From an uncultured Eubacteriales bacterium (GTDB lineage: Bacteria; Bacillota; Clostridia; Christensenellales; Aristaeellaceae): a stretch of DNA of 64,000 nucleotides. Below are positions 53,221 through 61,306 of the stretch, one piece after another; position 1 is the stretch's first letter; every line of letters starts with the position of its first letter. The stretch spans positions 151,682-215,681 of the forward strand of contig CADBEB010000002.1 of NCBI GenBank assembly GCA_902793605.1. Direction: 5' to 3'. A model generated the notes under the pieces. It was not told the DNA's origin, did not search any database, and saw only the letters and a program-made list of their open reading frames with translations. The position numbers and the translations under genes were made by a program.

Positions 53221-54588
53221 ATGCTGAAGATCACCCGCGAAGAGCGGGAGATGTCCGGCCGGATCCTGAAGCTGACCGGTCCGATCATCCTGCAGAATCT
53301 GCTGGCTGCGTTCGTCACCTCGGCGGATGTGATCATGCTGAACTTTGTCGGCCAGGAGCATATCTCGGCCGTGTCGCTGGCGGCGCAGTATGCCTCTGTG
53401 CTGTTCATGGTGCTTTACGGTCTCAGCACCGGCGTGACCATGCTGAGTGCCCAGTATTTCGGCAAGGGAGACATGCGCGCGATCGACGCGGTGGAGGGCA
53501 TCGCCCTGCGCTTTTCCGTGGGCGTTTCGCTGCTGTTCAGCCTGGCGGCGCTGGCTGTACCGCGTCTGATGATGCGCGTCTTTACCCCGGATCCGCAGCT
53601 GATCGAAATCGGCGCGGAATACCTGCGGAACGTCTCGTTCGCCTATCTCTGCTGGGGCCTGACCGAAGTCTACCTGGCGGCGCTCCGCTCCGTGGGGCGC
53701 GTGGGGATCAGCACCGCGCTGAACACCGTGGCCTTTACCCTGAACATCCTGCTGAACGCTGTGTTCATCTTCGGCCTCTTCGGCGCGCCGAAGCTCGGTG
53801 CCGCGGGCGTCGCCCTGGCGACCTCGATCTCCCGCGGGGTCGAGCTGGTGCTGGCGCTGGTAGTCTCCGCACGGAGCAAAGACATCAAGCTGAAGCTTTC
53901 ATATATGTTTATGCGGAGCAAACTGCTCTTCCGGGACTTCCTGAAGATGGCGATGCCCGCGACCCTGAACGACGTTTCCTGGGGCCTGGCCTTCTCGATG
54001 TATTCGGTGATCATCGGCCAGTTCCTCGGCACGGACATGGTGGCGGCCAATTCTTTCACCTCGCTCGTGCGGACCTTCGGCACGGTGCTGTGCTTCTCCG
54101 TGGCCAGCGGCGGCGGGATCCGGCTCGGGCAGATCATGGGCAAAGGAAGGATGGCGGAGGCGGAGAAGTGCGCCTCGATCCTGATGAAGCTGACCGTCCT
54201 CTCCGGGATCATCGGCGGGCTGATCGTCCTCGCGTCGATGCCCTTCGTGCTGCGCTTCGCGAATCTGACGGAGACGGGCAGGGGCTTCCTGAAGGGGATG
54301 CTCCTGATCAACACCTACTACGTCATGGGCCAGGCAGTCAACACCACCCTGATCGCCGGCGTTTTCCGGGCAGGCGGAGACAGCCGCTTCGGCTTTATCT
54401 GCGATACGATCGACATGTGGCTCTACGCTGTGCCGCTGGGCTTCCTGGCTGCGGCGGTGCTGAAGCTGCCGCCCATGTGGGTCTATTTCCTGCTGTGTAC
54501 AGACGAGTTTGTCAAATGGCCGTGGGTCATCGGCCATTACCGGAGCAAAAAATGGCTGCGGAACATCACCCGGGAGAACGCGGTGTGA
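53221..54588 (+). CDS. MATE-family efflux transporter
   Basis: A 455-residue membrane exporter with 12 predicted helices in two halves. Typical elements are LTGPIILQNLLAAFVTSADVIML near the start and the repeat in the second half, MAMPATLNDVSWGLAFSMYSVIIGQFLGTDMVAANSF. It exports drugs or metabolites in exchange for sodium or protons. ATG 53221 is chosen because GGGAG lies ten bases upstream; ATG 53212 is in the same frame but nearly touches that site. Its 3' end overlaps the convergent MutS-like gene by 23 bases. Confidence 0.9.
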   Translation: MLKITREEREMSGRILKLTGPIILQNLLAAFVTSADVIMLNFVGQEHISAVSLAAQYASVLFMVLYGLSTGVTMLSAQYFGKGDMRAIDAVEGIALRFSVGVSLLFSLAALAVPRLMMRVFTPDPQLIEIGAEYLRNVSFAYLCWGLTEVYLAALRSVGRVGISTALNTVAFTLNILLNAVFIFGLFGAPKLGAAGVALATSISRGVELVLALVVSARSKDIKLKLSYMFMRSKLLFRDFLKMAMPATLNDVSWGLAFSMYSVIIGQFLGTDMVAANSFTSLVRTFGTVLCFSVASGGGIRLGQIMGKGRMAEAEKCASILMKLTVLSGIIGGLIVLASMPFVLRFANLTETGRGFLKGMLLINTYYVMGQAVNTTLIAGVFRAGGDSRFGFICDTIDMWLYAVPLGFLAAAVLKLPPMWVYFLLCTDEFVKWPWVIGHYRSKKWLRNITRENAV

Positions 54589-56314
54589 CCGGGGCCGGCG
54601 ACGGACCTGCCCCGGAGCCGGTCAGGCTCTCGTAGGTCACGCCGTATTTCTCGGCAATGTCCCGGGCAAAGGACTGCCCCTCCGGAGGCGCGATCCTCAC
54701 GCGGAAGGAATGCTTTCCCTCTTTCGTTTCGGCGACGAGGGAGACGGCTTTTCCTTCCGTTTCTTTTGTGTTGATCACGGTGTCCAGGTCCTGTGCAAGC
54801 TTGTGCATGTGCGTGTTGTAGATCGTGCGCGTACCCAGGCGGAGGATTGCCCGGACTGCGTCGGCCGCGATGAAGTAACCCTCCTCGAAGGATGTGGTGG
54901 AGAAAGTTTCGTTCAGCAGCAGCAGGCTTTCCGGCGTGCAGCGGGTATAAAGCTCCCGGAACCGCCGGCATTCCTCGCCCAGCCGGCCGAGGTCGAGGGT
55001 CTTGTCCTCGTCTGCGGGAAAGTGCGTCAGAACCTGGTCCGCCGGGTCAAAGCGGAAGCGTGTGCCGGGGACAAAGATGCCGCTCTGTGCCAGCAGGAAC
55101 AGCTGGCCGACAGCCTGGGTGACGGTGGTCTTTCCGCCGCGGTTGGCGCCGGTCAGGACGTAGACGCGCTTTTCCCGGTCGAAAGCCAGGTCGTTCGGCA
55201 CGACGTTCTCCGGTTTCTCTGTGGCGATCAGCTTCAGATTGTAGATGCCTTCGGCATCCATGGCAGGCGGACTGCCGCTCCCGGCTTCCGGCTTGCAGAA
55301 GGTCCAGCCTTCCGCGCGCCGCTTCTCGATGTATTCCGCCCAGCGGGTGTAGAACACCAGTTCCGGGATCAGGTCCGCCATTTCCTTGACGCTGATGTTC
55401 AGGTAGCGTCCGAGAGTATCCTTCAGCCGCCGGGCGATGCGGGAGGTCAGCATCGAGGCCGCACTGTCCATCTGCCGGGGCACGTTGCCGCTGCCGTCCG
55501 CTTCGGGGATCCGCGCGAGCGACATCGCTGCCAGCGGGTTCCGGAGGATGACCGAGGTTTCGACGAACTGCTCCGCCGAGGCGAGCAGGCCGATTTCCGA
55601 GTTCGCCGGATAATAGCTGTAGCTCCCGTCCCAGTCTGCCTCTTTCCGGATCTCGTCCCGCGGGATCACGGCGGACAGGAAGTTCTTCAGCAGACCCGAG
55701 CCTTTGAACGGCTTCGCGTTCACGGACACCAGCCCCATGCTGACCGCCTCGAAGCGATCATTGAGGTTGATGCCGACTGTCAGGCTGCGGATTTCCGAGG
55801 CGGCGACGCGCATCTCCTCCACGTCTTTGCGCAGGGCCTCAAAGCCCTTTTCCTCATAGATCCGGTTCACCGCGTCCCGCAGGCCGGTCAGCCCTTCCGA
55901 TGCCAGGTCCTTCTCCGACAGGCACTCGCGGATCGCTTCCACGGTCAGGATATAGTCGTGGTATTCCTCCAGGCGGTGCATCAGGTCCCAGATGCCGGCC
56001 TCGTCGCCCTCGTGGCGGTTGACTACTCCGTAGTCGTAGAACATACGGACTTTGTCCAGCAGCGCCATCAGCTTTTCCCGGATCTCCGGGTGGCGCAGGA
56101 TATCGTCGAACACGTCAATCCGGAACGCAGCGACCTGCGGGTCCGCGGTCAGGTTCATCATCACCCGGCGGATCAGCGGGATCTCCTGCGGCTTCGCGGC
56201 GATCCGCTCTGTGATCGCGTCCAGCCCGAGGTCGTGCCAGCTCTCCTCCGGGATCTCCCGATAGGTCACCTCGTCCTGCCGGGGGAACAGAATGCTCAGT
56301 TTTTCCTGCTTCAT
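54566..56314 (-). CDS. MutS-like ATPase lacking mismatch-recognition domains
   Basis: A 582-residue protein. The C-terminal third is a MutS-type ABC ATPase: Walker A GANRGGKTT (about residues 389-397), a Walker B-like LLLLNETFSTTS, and the H loop in TIYNTHMHKLA. The N-terminal part is helical like the MutS lever region; the DNA-clamp mismatch domain I is missing, as is the Smr nuclease of MutS2. Such stand-alone MutS-domain proteins are common in Clostridia but have no firm role. ATG 56314 is preceded by AAAGGACG. A TATAAT at plus 56364-56359 is its likely -10. Confidence 0.85.
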   Translation of the reverse strand: MKQEKLSILFPRQDEVTYREIPEESWHDLGLDAITERIAAKPQEIPLIRRVMMNLTADPQVAAFRIDVFDDILRHPEIREKLMALLDKVRMFYDYGVVNRHEGDEAGIWDLMHRLEEYHDYILTVEAIRECLSEKDLASEGLTGLRDAVNRIYEEKGFEALRKDVEEMRVAASEIRSLTVGINLNDRFEAVSMGLVSVNAKPFKGSGLLKNFLSAVIPRDEIRKEADWDGSYSYYPANSEIGLLASAEQFVETSVILRNPLAAMSLARIPEADGSGNVPRQMDSAASMLTSRIARRLKDTLGRYLNISVKEMADLIPELVFYTRWAEYIEKRRAEGWTFCKPEAGSGSPPAMDAEGIYNLKLIATEKPENVVPNDLAFDREKRVYVLTGANRGGKTTVTQAVGQLFLLAQSGIFVPGTRFRFDPADQVLTHFPADEDKTLDLGRLGEECRRFRELYTRCTPESLLLLNETFSTTSFEEGYFIAADAVRAILRLGTRTIYNTHMHKLAQDLDTVINTKETEGKAVSLVAETKEGKHSFRVRIAPPEGQSFARDIAEKYGVTYESLTGSGAGPSPAPVTPRSPG

Positions 56315-56358
56315 CGTCTGCGTCCTTTCGGGTATCCTGACGGGTTTCGTATGCCTGT

Positions 56359-56364
56359 ATTATA
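56359..56364 (-). promoter_or_regulatory. -10 element of the MutS-like gene
   Basis: A perfect TATAAT on the minus strand, 45 bp upstream of the start codon. The -35 region falls in the neighbouring hairpin and is weak. Confidence 0.5.
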
Positions 56365-56367
56365 ACA

Positions 56368-56397
56368 AAAAACAGTCTGCGCAGACAGACTGTTTTT
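56368..56397. terminator. Bidirectional terminator hairpin
   Basis: AAAAACAGTCTG (56368-56379), loop CGCAGA, CAGACTGTTTTT (56386-56397). Both strands have a T run. On the minus strand it directly follows the small frame at 56396-56485. The gap 56315-56626 contains this hairpin, that frame and the ECF gene promoter. Confidence 0.8.
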
Positions 56398-56485
56398 ACT
56401 TCTCCGTATTCTTTACTTCCGGTTTTTTCGTTGCATAAGCGGCGGACGTAACGATCACGGCTTCGGCTGCCGGTACGATAAACAC
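56396..56485 (-). CDS. Possible 29-residue small protein
   Basis: A frame of 29 codons from GTG 56485, ending at the terminator. The peptide is FIVPAAEAVIVTSAAYATKK followed by a Lys/Glu-rich tail. GGGGAGG stands about 10 bases upstream of the GTG, though it is better spaced for an ATG in another frame that makes only 11 residues. No homology recognised. The tight link to a terminator is the only reason to list it. Confidence 0.25.
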   Translation of the reverse strand: MFIVPAAEAVIVTSAAYATKKPEVKNTEK

Positions 56486-56562
56486 GCCATTTGGATCCTC
56501 CCCTGCTTTTTTGCTTTTGCAGCATAAACATTATCTTTTGCGCAATCTGTTTCTCCGGATTC

Positions 56563-56591
56563 TTGCATTCCCCGGGGCTTTCTGATAGAGT
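56563..56591 (+). promoter_or_regulatory. Promoter of the ECF S component-larC unit
   Basis: TTGCAT (56563-56568), 17-bp spacer, TAGAGT (56586-56591), 36 bp before the first start codon. Confidence 0.5.
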
Positions 56592-56626
56592 GGATGACGA
56601 AATGACAGGTAAAGGAGAATACTGAT

Positions 56627-57190
56627 ATGACTTCTCTGCGGACCCGGAAACTGACTTATTCGGCGATGCTCCTCGCCCTGGCGGCGCTGATGCCCCGGGT
56701 CGCGGGCCTGATCCCGGAGATCGGGAAGACGCTGAACCTGATGCATATCCCGGTGTTGCTCTGCGGCTTCCTTTGCGGCTGGCCCTGGGGCATGGCGGTT
56801 GGATTTGCCGCGCCGCTGCTCAGCTCGCTCGTCAACAGCATGCCGAAGATCTTTCCCGACGCGACAGTCATGGCGTTCGAACTCGCGGCATACGGCGCGG
56901 TCGCGGGGCTGATGTACGCGCTGCTTCCCCGGAAGTGGCGCGCCGGAAGGGTATATGCCGCGCTGCTGATCGCGATGATTGCCGGCCGTGTCGTCTACGC
57001 GGTCGTGTACTTCCTCCTGCTGAAGACGGGGCTTGTCGCGGTCGACCAGGCTTTCCTGCTCTTTGTCTGGACCCGGGCGGTGGTCAAGCCGATCCTCGGG
57101 ATCGTGCTGCAGATCCTGCTGGTGCCGGTGCTGGTGCTGGCTCTGGAGCGGGCCGGTTTAACCCTCAATAAAGGGAGAAAGACTGAATGA
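56627..57190 (+). CDS. ECF transporter S component
   Basis: A 187-residue membrane protein with about six helices, the substrate-binding unit of an energy-coupling-factor importer. RTRKLTYSAMLLALAALMP near the start is typical, including the first-helix Ala-rich patch used to dock on EcfT. The module EcfAA'T must come from elsewhere. The substrate is unknown. The next gene, larC, overlaps by four bases and handles nickel, which raises the possibility of a substrate linked to the nickel-pincer cofactor, such as nicotinate precursors or nickel itself (inference only). Confidence 0.82.
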   Translation: MTSLRTRKLTYSAMLLALAALMPRVAGLIPEIGKTLNLMHIPVLLCGFLCGWPWGMAVGFAAPLLSSLVNSMPKIFPDATVMAFELAAYGAVAGLMYALLPRKWRAGRVYAALLIAMIAGRVVYAVVYFLLLKTGLVAVDQAFLLFVWTRAVVKPILGIVLQILLVPVLVLALERAGLTLNKGRKTE

Positions 57191-58476
57191 AGACGTTGTA
57201 TCTGGAATGCACGATGGGCGCCGCGGGCGATATGCTGACCGCGGCCCTGCTGGAGCTGACGGAAGACCGGCAGGCTTTTATTGATAAAATGAATGCTCTG
57301 GGCCTCCCGGGTGTCACGGTCGCCGCGGAGCCCGCGGTGAAGTGCGGTATCACCGGGACGCATATGAAGGTCACGGTAAACGGTGCTGAGGAGGAGTCGG
57401 AGGACGTCTATGACGGGCATCATCACGATCATCACCATGACCATGACCACGGTCACGAGCCTCACCATGACCACGATCATGAGCATCACCATGACCACGA
57501 TCACGATCATCACCATGATCACGAACATCACCACCATCACGCGTCCGTGGCGGATATCGAAGCCCTGATCGACGGGCTGAAGGTTTCAGACAAGGTAAAA
57601 GCCGACGCGAAGGCGGTCTATGCCCTGATCGCGGATGCAGAGAGCCGGGTTCACGGCCGTCCGGTCAGCGAGATCCATTTCCACGAGGTCGGTACGATGG
57701 ACGCGGCAGCCGACGTGATCGGCGTCTGCCTGCTGATGGAACAGCTGGCCCCGGAGCAGGTGATCGCCTCCCCGGTGCAAACGGGCAGTGGCCATGTCCA
57801 CTGTGCTCACGGGATCCTGCCGGTGCCCGCGCCTGCGACGGCGCTGCTCCTCGAAGGCATCCCCAGCTACGGCGGACAGGTGAAGGGCGAGCTGTGCACG
57901 CCCACCGGCGCCGCCCTGCTGAGATACTTTGCTTCCCGCTTCGGCGACCGGCCGGTGATGGCGACAGCGGCTGTGGGTTACGGCATGGGAAAGAAGGACT
58001 TTGAACAGGCCAACTGCCTGCGCGCTTTCCTCGGCGAAAGCGAAGGGCAGCGGGAGCAGATCACGAAGCTGGAATGCAACCTGGATGACATGACCGGCGA
58101 GGAGATCGGCTTCGCCCTGGAGCAGCTCTTTAAAGCCGGCGCGCGGGACGCCTGGACCCAGGCGGTCGGCATGAAAAAAAGCCGGCCCGGTGTCCTGCTC
58201 TCGGTGGTCTGTCTGCCGGAAGACGCGGACGGGCTGGCTGCCGTGATGATGAAATATACCTCGACCCTGGGCATTCGCCGCCAGGACCTGAGTCGCTATA
58301 CGCTCCGGCGCGGCATTGAAACGGTTGGGACACCCTACGGGGAGGTCCGGGTCAAGCGTGCGTCGGGTATGGGTGTGGAGCGGGCCAAGCCGGAGTATGA
58401 CGACCTGGCGGCGCTGGCGGAGAAGCATGGCGTTCCGCTGGAAACAATCCGGAAGGAAATCCGTCAGGGCTTCTGA
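57187..58476 (+). CDS. larC: Nickel-pincer cofactor biosynthesis protein LarC
   Basis: A 429-residue protein that inserts nickel into the pyridinium cofactor of lactate racemase-type enzymes. The N-terminal TMGAAGDMLTAAL (about residues 9-21), SEIHFHEVGTMDAAADVIG, and LECNLDDMTGEEIG are LarC signatures. Residues 78-118 are a metal-binding tail-like insert with 27 histidines in 41 residues. In Lactobacillus plantarum LarC is made by programmed frameshift between larC1 and larC2; here both parts are in one uninterrupted frame. LarB and LarE are not in the window. It is coupled to the upstream ECF S component. Confidence 0.93.
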   Translation: MKTLYLECTMGAAGDMLTAALLELTEDRQAFIDKMNALGLPGVTVAAEPAVKCGITGTHMKVTVNGAEEESEDVYDGHHHDHHHDHDHGHEPHHDHDHEHHHDHDHDHHHDHEHHHHHASVADIEALIDGLKVSDKVKADAKAVYALIADAESRVHGRPVSEIHFHEVGTMDAAADVIGVCLLMEQLAPEQVIASPVQTGSGHVHCAHGILPVPAPATALLLEGIPSYGGQVKGELCTPTGAALLRYFASRFGDRPVMATAAVGYGMGKKDFEQANCLRAFLGESEGQREQITKLECNLDDMTGEEIGFALEQLFKAGARDAWTQAVGMKKSRPGVLLSVVCLPEDADGLAAVMMKYTSTLGIRRQDLSRYTLRRGIETVGTPYGEVRVKRASGMGVERAKPEYDDLAALAEKHGVPLETIRKEIRQGF

Positions 58477-59585
58477 ATCCGGGCGATGGCAGGATTGGTG
58501 AATTCCTCCTCGCCGGTGACCTCGCGGATCACCTCGATCCCCTCGGGGAAGGGGACATCCTCGTCGCTTTCGTACAGTTCGATCTCCATCAGGGCCCGGT
58601 CGTTCCACTGGGGATAGATATCGATATTATAGTATAATCCGTTCTCGCTCAGGCAGTAGCGCTGTTTGCGGATCGGCCGGTACTGCGGGTCGGCCTGCAT
58701 CAGCAGCTCCAGATATTCGTTCCGGCTGAGGCGCTCCTCCATCTCGATGCGCTTCTTGCCTTCGATCATGCGTTTGCGCGTCTTGAAATAGATATAGTTC
58801 CCGTCCCGTCCCCGCTGCCGGATCCGGATCATCTCGCCGGGAACCTCGCTGTGCAGGTAGGCCTGGAGGATCTCGACCCGCTGGCAGTTCGGCCGGCTTT
58901 CGAGCGCCTGCACGTCCGGGTACCGGATCAGGTACTTCCGCCGCGTGTCCAGCGGCTGCGGCTCGCCCAGGAAGGAAGAGATCTCCGTGATCAGCGTCAG
59001 CATCTTCCGGTCGAAATCCCAGCGGTTGTCGATGATACGCAGGTGCGGGTGGCCGGTCCACGCGGCGATCAGCCGGTCGTCCGCGATGATCGCTTCCTCG
59101 GGAGTTTCGTACCGGCAGGCGTTGTTCGCGTAGGTATAGAACTCCTCGGCTCCTTTGGCGGCGGTCACCAGATGAAAGACCGCGTCGTAGTGGTCCCGGA
59201 GTTCGACCTCGTTGGTGTCCAGCTTGTCCAGCACATAGCGGAATTCCTCGTCGGTCATGTAGGCGCGGTTGTCCAGCGTGCCGCGGTCGCAGACGATGAG
59301 CACCTTCTCATCCTCGAAGGTCTTCGCGATGTCGGTGAAGGCCTGCTCCTTGGCCAGCATCAGCCGCGTGACGCAGAACTGGTATTCCTTGTTGTTCCGG
59401 TTGTACTTCCACAGCGCCCCGCCGGTCATCAGCTGGGTGGCTGTCTCGTCGACGAAAAGCACCAGGTAGCCCTTCTTCGTGAAGGCGTTCTGGATCCAGC
59501 TCATGGCCGTCGTCTTTCCGGCACACGGCCCGCCCGTGATCACGATCCGCGTGATCTTCTGCTCCCGGTTCAGCGCTCCGTCCAT
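58464..59585 (-). CDS. AAA ATPase fused to a CYTH domain
   Basis: A 373-residue protein. Residues about 10-205 are a NadR/AAA_28-like P-loop domain with Walker A GGPCAGKTT (18-26) and a LIVCDRGTLDN motif resembling kinases. Residues about 215-373 form a CYTH domain: RKYLIRYPDV, MIRIRQRGRDGNYIYFKT, KKRIEMEERLSRNEY, KQRYCLSENGLYYNIDIYP and MEIELYE supply the charged tunnel that binds triphosphates. The same pair occurs in the eukaryotic Ttd14 family, which binds GTP and phosphoinositides. The bacterial role is unknown; nucleotide or polyphosphate handling is possible. It lies 51 bases after a secreted unknown protein on the same strand and overlaps the larC end by 13 bases. Confidence 0.85.
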   Translation of the reverse strand: MDGALNREQKITRIVITGGPCAGKTTAMSWIQNAFTKKGYLVLFVDETATQLMTGGALWKYNRNNKEYQFCVTRLMLAKEQAFTDIAKTFEDEKVLIVCDRGTLDNRAYMTDEEFRYVLDKLDTNEVELRDHYDAVFHLVTAAKGAEEFYTYANNACRYETPEEAIIADDRLIAAWTGHPHLRIIDNRWDFDRKMLTLITEISSFLGEPQPLDTRRKYLIRYPDVQALESRPNCQRVEILQAYLHSEVPGEMIRIRQRGRDGNYIYFKTRKRMIEGKKRIEMEERLSRNEYLELLMQADPQYRPIRKQRYCLSENGLYYNIDIYPQWNDRALMEIELYESDEDVPFPEGIEVIREVTGEEEFTNPAIARIQKP

Positions 59586-59636
59586 TCGGCTGTCCTCCCG
59601 TTCAGGTCTGTTTTTTCCGGTGATTCGGTTGCCTCA

Positions 59637-60386
59637 TCAGGACTCCGGGCCTTCCGGATAGGAGGAATGGTCGATCCGGACCGGCAGGCCGTTCTCCATC
59701 CTGACATTGGTGTTGTAAGGATTGAAGCTGCCGTAGGTCGTCACGTCCTCCAGGAAAGTCTCAACCGGCAGGGGGCCGTTCTCTTCCCCGGCGGAAAAAT
59801 AATAATAGGCGAAGCTGTCCGGCAGCGGAAGCCGGACCTCTGTCGTCCCGACCACGGTGAAGAGGGTACAGTCGTTGATCACGGCATGGCAGCCGGCGTC
59901 CTTGTCAACGAGGAAGCTCAGCGAATCGTATTCACCCTTCGCGCAGACTTCATAGGTATACGGAACGATCTCCCTGTCCGGATCCTCTGTGATATCGAGC
60001 TCGAGCCGGTCGATGATGTCCCTGTATTTTTCAGCGTCGCGGACGGTCGTGGTGGAGCCGTCGTATTCGCCGTCGCCGTCCTCGTCGTATTCGCCGTGGA
60101 TGACGACCAGTTCGACGGTGTATTCCTTCCCGCCGGCGACGACGGTGTCCCCGGGCTCCAGGCCGGCGATCTCCTCCGCGGCGTACCAGTCCTCCAGCGC
60201 AAGGGTCAGGGTAAAGTGCCCTTCAGGGATCGTCGACGGATCCTCCACACCGGCGCAGAATTCACCGTTGGCCAGGTCGTAGCTGTCCGGGACATGCTCC
60301 AGCGGTCCGACTGTTTTTGCCTCGGCACAAAGCACGCAGCAGAGGCTGAGGATACATGCTGCCAGAACGCAGAATGCCTTTTTCAT
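59637..60386 (-). CDS. Secreted protein of unknown function
   Basis: A 249-residue exported protein. The signal peptide is KKAFCVLAACILSLCCVLCA (residues 2-21), with AEA as likely cleavage site; a cysteine close to it could make it a lipoprotein, but the lipobox is poor. The rest is acidic (many Asp, Glu), contains EYDEDGDGEYDGS at about residue 97-109 that resembles a calcium-binding DxDxDG loop, and has two cysteines. No family was recognised. ATG 60386 follows AAGGAGATC and gives the only sensible signal peptide. It may form a unit with the AAA-CYTH gene. Confidence 0.7.
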   Translation of the reverse strand: MKKAFCVLAACILSLCCVLCAEAKTVGPLEHVPDSYDLANGEFCAGVEDPSTIPEGHFTLTLALEDWYAAEEIAGLEPGDTVVAGGKEYTVELVVIHGEYDEDGDGEYDGSTTTVRDAEKYRDIIDRLELDITEDPDREIVPYTYEVCAKGEYDSLSFLVDKDAGCHAVINDCTLFTVVGTTEVRLPLPDSFAYYYFSAGEENGPLPVETFLEDVTTYGSFNPYNTNVRMENGLPVRIDHSSYPEGPES

Positions 60387-60456
60387 ATCGGTCTGATCTC
60401 CTTGTCCGTATTCCGTTTTTCGTCCGTCCGGTTCTTCCGGTGTCATAAGCAGTATT

Positions 60457-60465
60457 ATCATACCA
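60457..60465 (-). promoter_or_regulatory. Extended -10 promoter of the secreted-protein gene
   Basis: On the minus strand TGG then TATGAT (plus 60462-60457) forms an extended -10; no good -35. Confidence 0.4.
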
Positions 60466-60542
60466 TACCCGGCCGGAAAAGTACAGGATTGGACATCCGG
60501 AAAGCTTCAGAGTTGCGCATGCTGGCTGGAAGCAGGCGCATG

Positions 60543-60573
60543 AAAAAGGAATCTCCCCGTTCGGGAAGATTCC
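60543..60573 (-). terminator. Terminator of the rubrerythrin gene
   Basis: GGAATCT(C)CCCG pairs with CGGG(A)AGATTCC (60548-60573), with one internal mismatch; TTTTTC follows on the minus strand. Confidence 0.78.
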
Positions 60574-60591
60574 CTGTCACCTTCTTTTGGC

Positions 60592-61131
60592 TTACTTGAA
60601 ATACCGCTCCAGCAGGCCCTTGAAGGCTTTGCCGTGACGGGCTTCGTCGCGCGCCATTTCATGCACGGTGTCATGGATGGCATCCAGGCCCAGCTCCTTG
60701 GCTTTCTTGGCCAGGTCGGTCTTGCCCTGGGTGGCGCCGTTCTCGGCATCCACGCGGACGCGCAGGTTTTCCTTCGTGCTGGGGGAGACGACCTCGCCCA
60801 GCAGTTCCGCGAACTTGGCGGCGTGCTCGGCTTCCTCGAACGCGGCGGTCTTCCAGTACTCCGCGATCTCCGGATAGCCTTCACGGGCGGCGGCGCGGCC
60901 CATGGCCAGATACATGCCGACTTCGGTGCACTCGCCTTCAAAATTGGCGCGCAGACCGGCCTTGATCTCTTCCGGCACATCCTTGGCGATGCCGATCACA
61001 TGCTCGGCTGCCCAGGACATTTCGCCGTCCTGCTTGATGAACTTCGCGCCCGGGACCTTGCAGACAGGGCACTTTTCGGGCGGTTCGGGCCCCTCATGAA
61101 CATAGCCGCATACAGGACATACCCACTTCAT
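60592..61131 (-). CDS. Rubrerythrin with N-terminal rubredoxin domain
   Basis: A 179-residue peroxide reductase. The rubredoxin-like iron site is at the N-terminus, [20 protein letters not shown] (residues 4-23), which is the reverse of classical rubrerythrin. The erythrin four-helix bundle (about 45-175) has the di-iron ligands in [22 protein letters not shown] and [12 protein letters not shown]. It reduces hydrogen peroxide with electrons from rubredoxin or NADH enzymes, protecting an anaerobe from oxygen. ATG 61131 follows GGAGGTAATCATT. Single-gene unit with its own promoter. Confidence 0.95.
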   Translation of the reverse strand: MKWVCPVCGYVHEGPEPPEKCPVCKVPGAKFIKQDGEMSWAAEHVIGIAKDVPEEIKAGLRANFEGECTEVGMYLAMGRAAAREGYPEIAEYWKTAAFEEAEHAAKFAELLGEVVSPSTKENLRVRVDAENGATQGKTDLAKKAKELGLDAIHDTVHEMARDEARHGKAFKGLLERYFK

Positions 61132-61183
61132 AATGATTACCTCCATCAATTAAATTTGTTGTTTCCGGTCAGTGACTGGATGA

Positions 61184-61212
61184 ATTATAACATCATCCGG
61201 CAGGAAAAGCAA
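61184..61212 (-). promoter_or_regulatory. Promoter of the rubrerythrin gene
   Basis: Minus strand TTGCTT (plus 61207-61212), 17-bp spacer, perfect TATAAT (plus 61184-61189). Confidence 0.75.
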
Positions 61213-61224
61213 GGAAGGAAAAAA

Positions 61225-61252
61225 TTGACTTTGGCCCGGATATCCATATAAT
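61225..61252 (+). promoter_or_regulatory. Promoter of the ahcY unit
   Basis: TTGACT (61225-61230), 16-bp spacer, TATAAT (61247-61252). The leader of about 48 bases is too short and lacks conserved bases for a SAM or SAH riboswitch. Confidence 0.78.
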
Positions 61253-61306
61253 CGTTGATGCGGGACCTGCCGTCTCTACATGGCGGCCGAAAGGAGAATA
61301 CAGCCG

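Noticed and set aside
57400..57560. Histidine-codon repeat in larC as a tandem repeat or CRISPR-like array
   Set aside because: The CAT/CAC/GAC codons keep the reading frame and encode a metal-binding insert; there are no regular spacers.
57187..58476. Programmed frameshift in larC
   Set aside because: The whole LarC1-LarC2 length is encoded in one frame with no slippery site needed.
61253..61306. Possible SAM or SAH riboswitch before ahcY
   Set aside because: The leader is about 50 bases and shows no paired terminator or conserved core.
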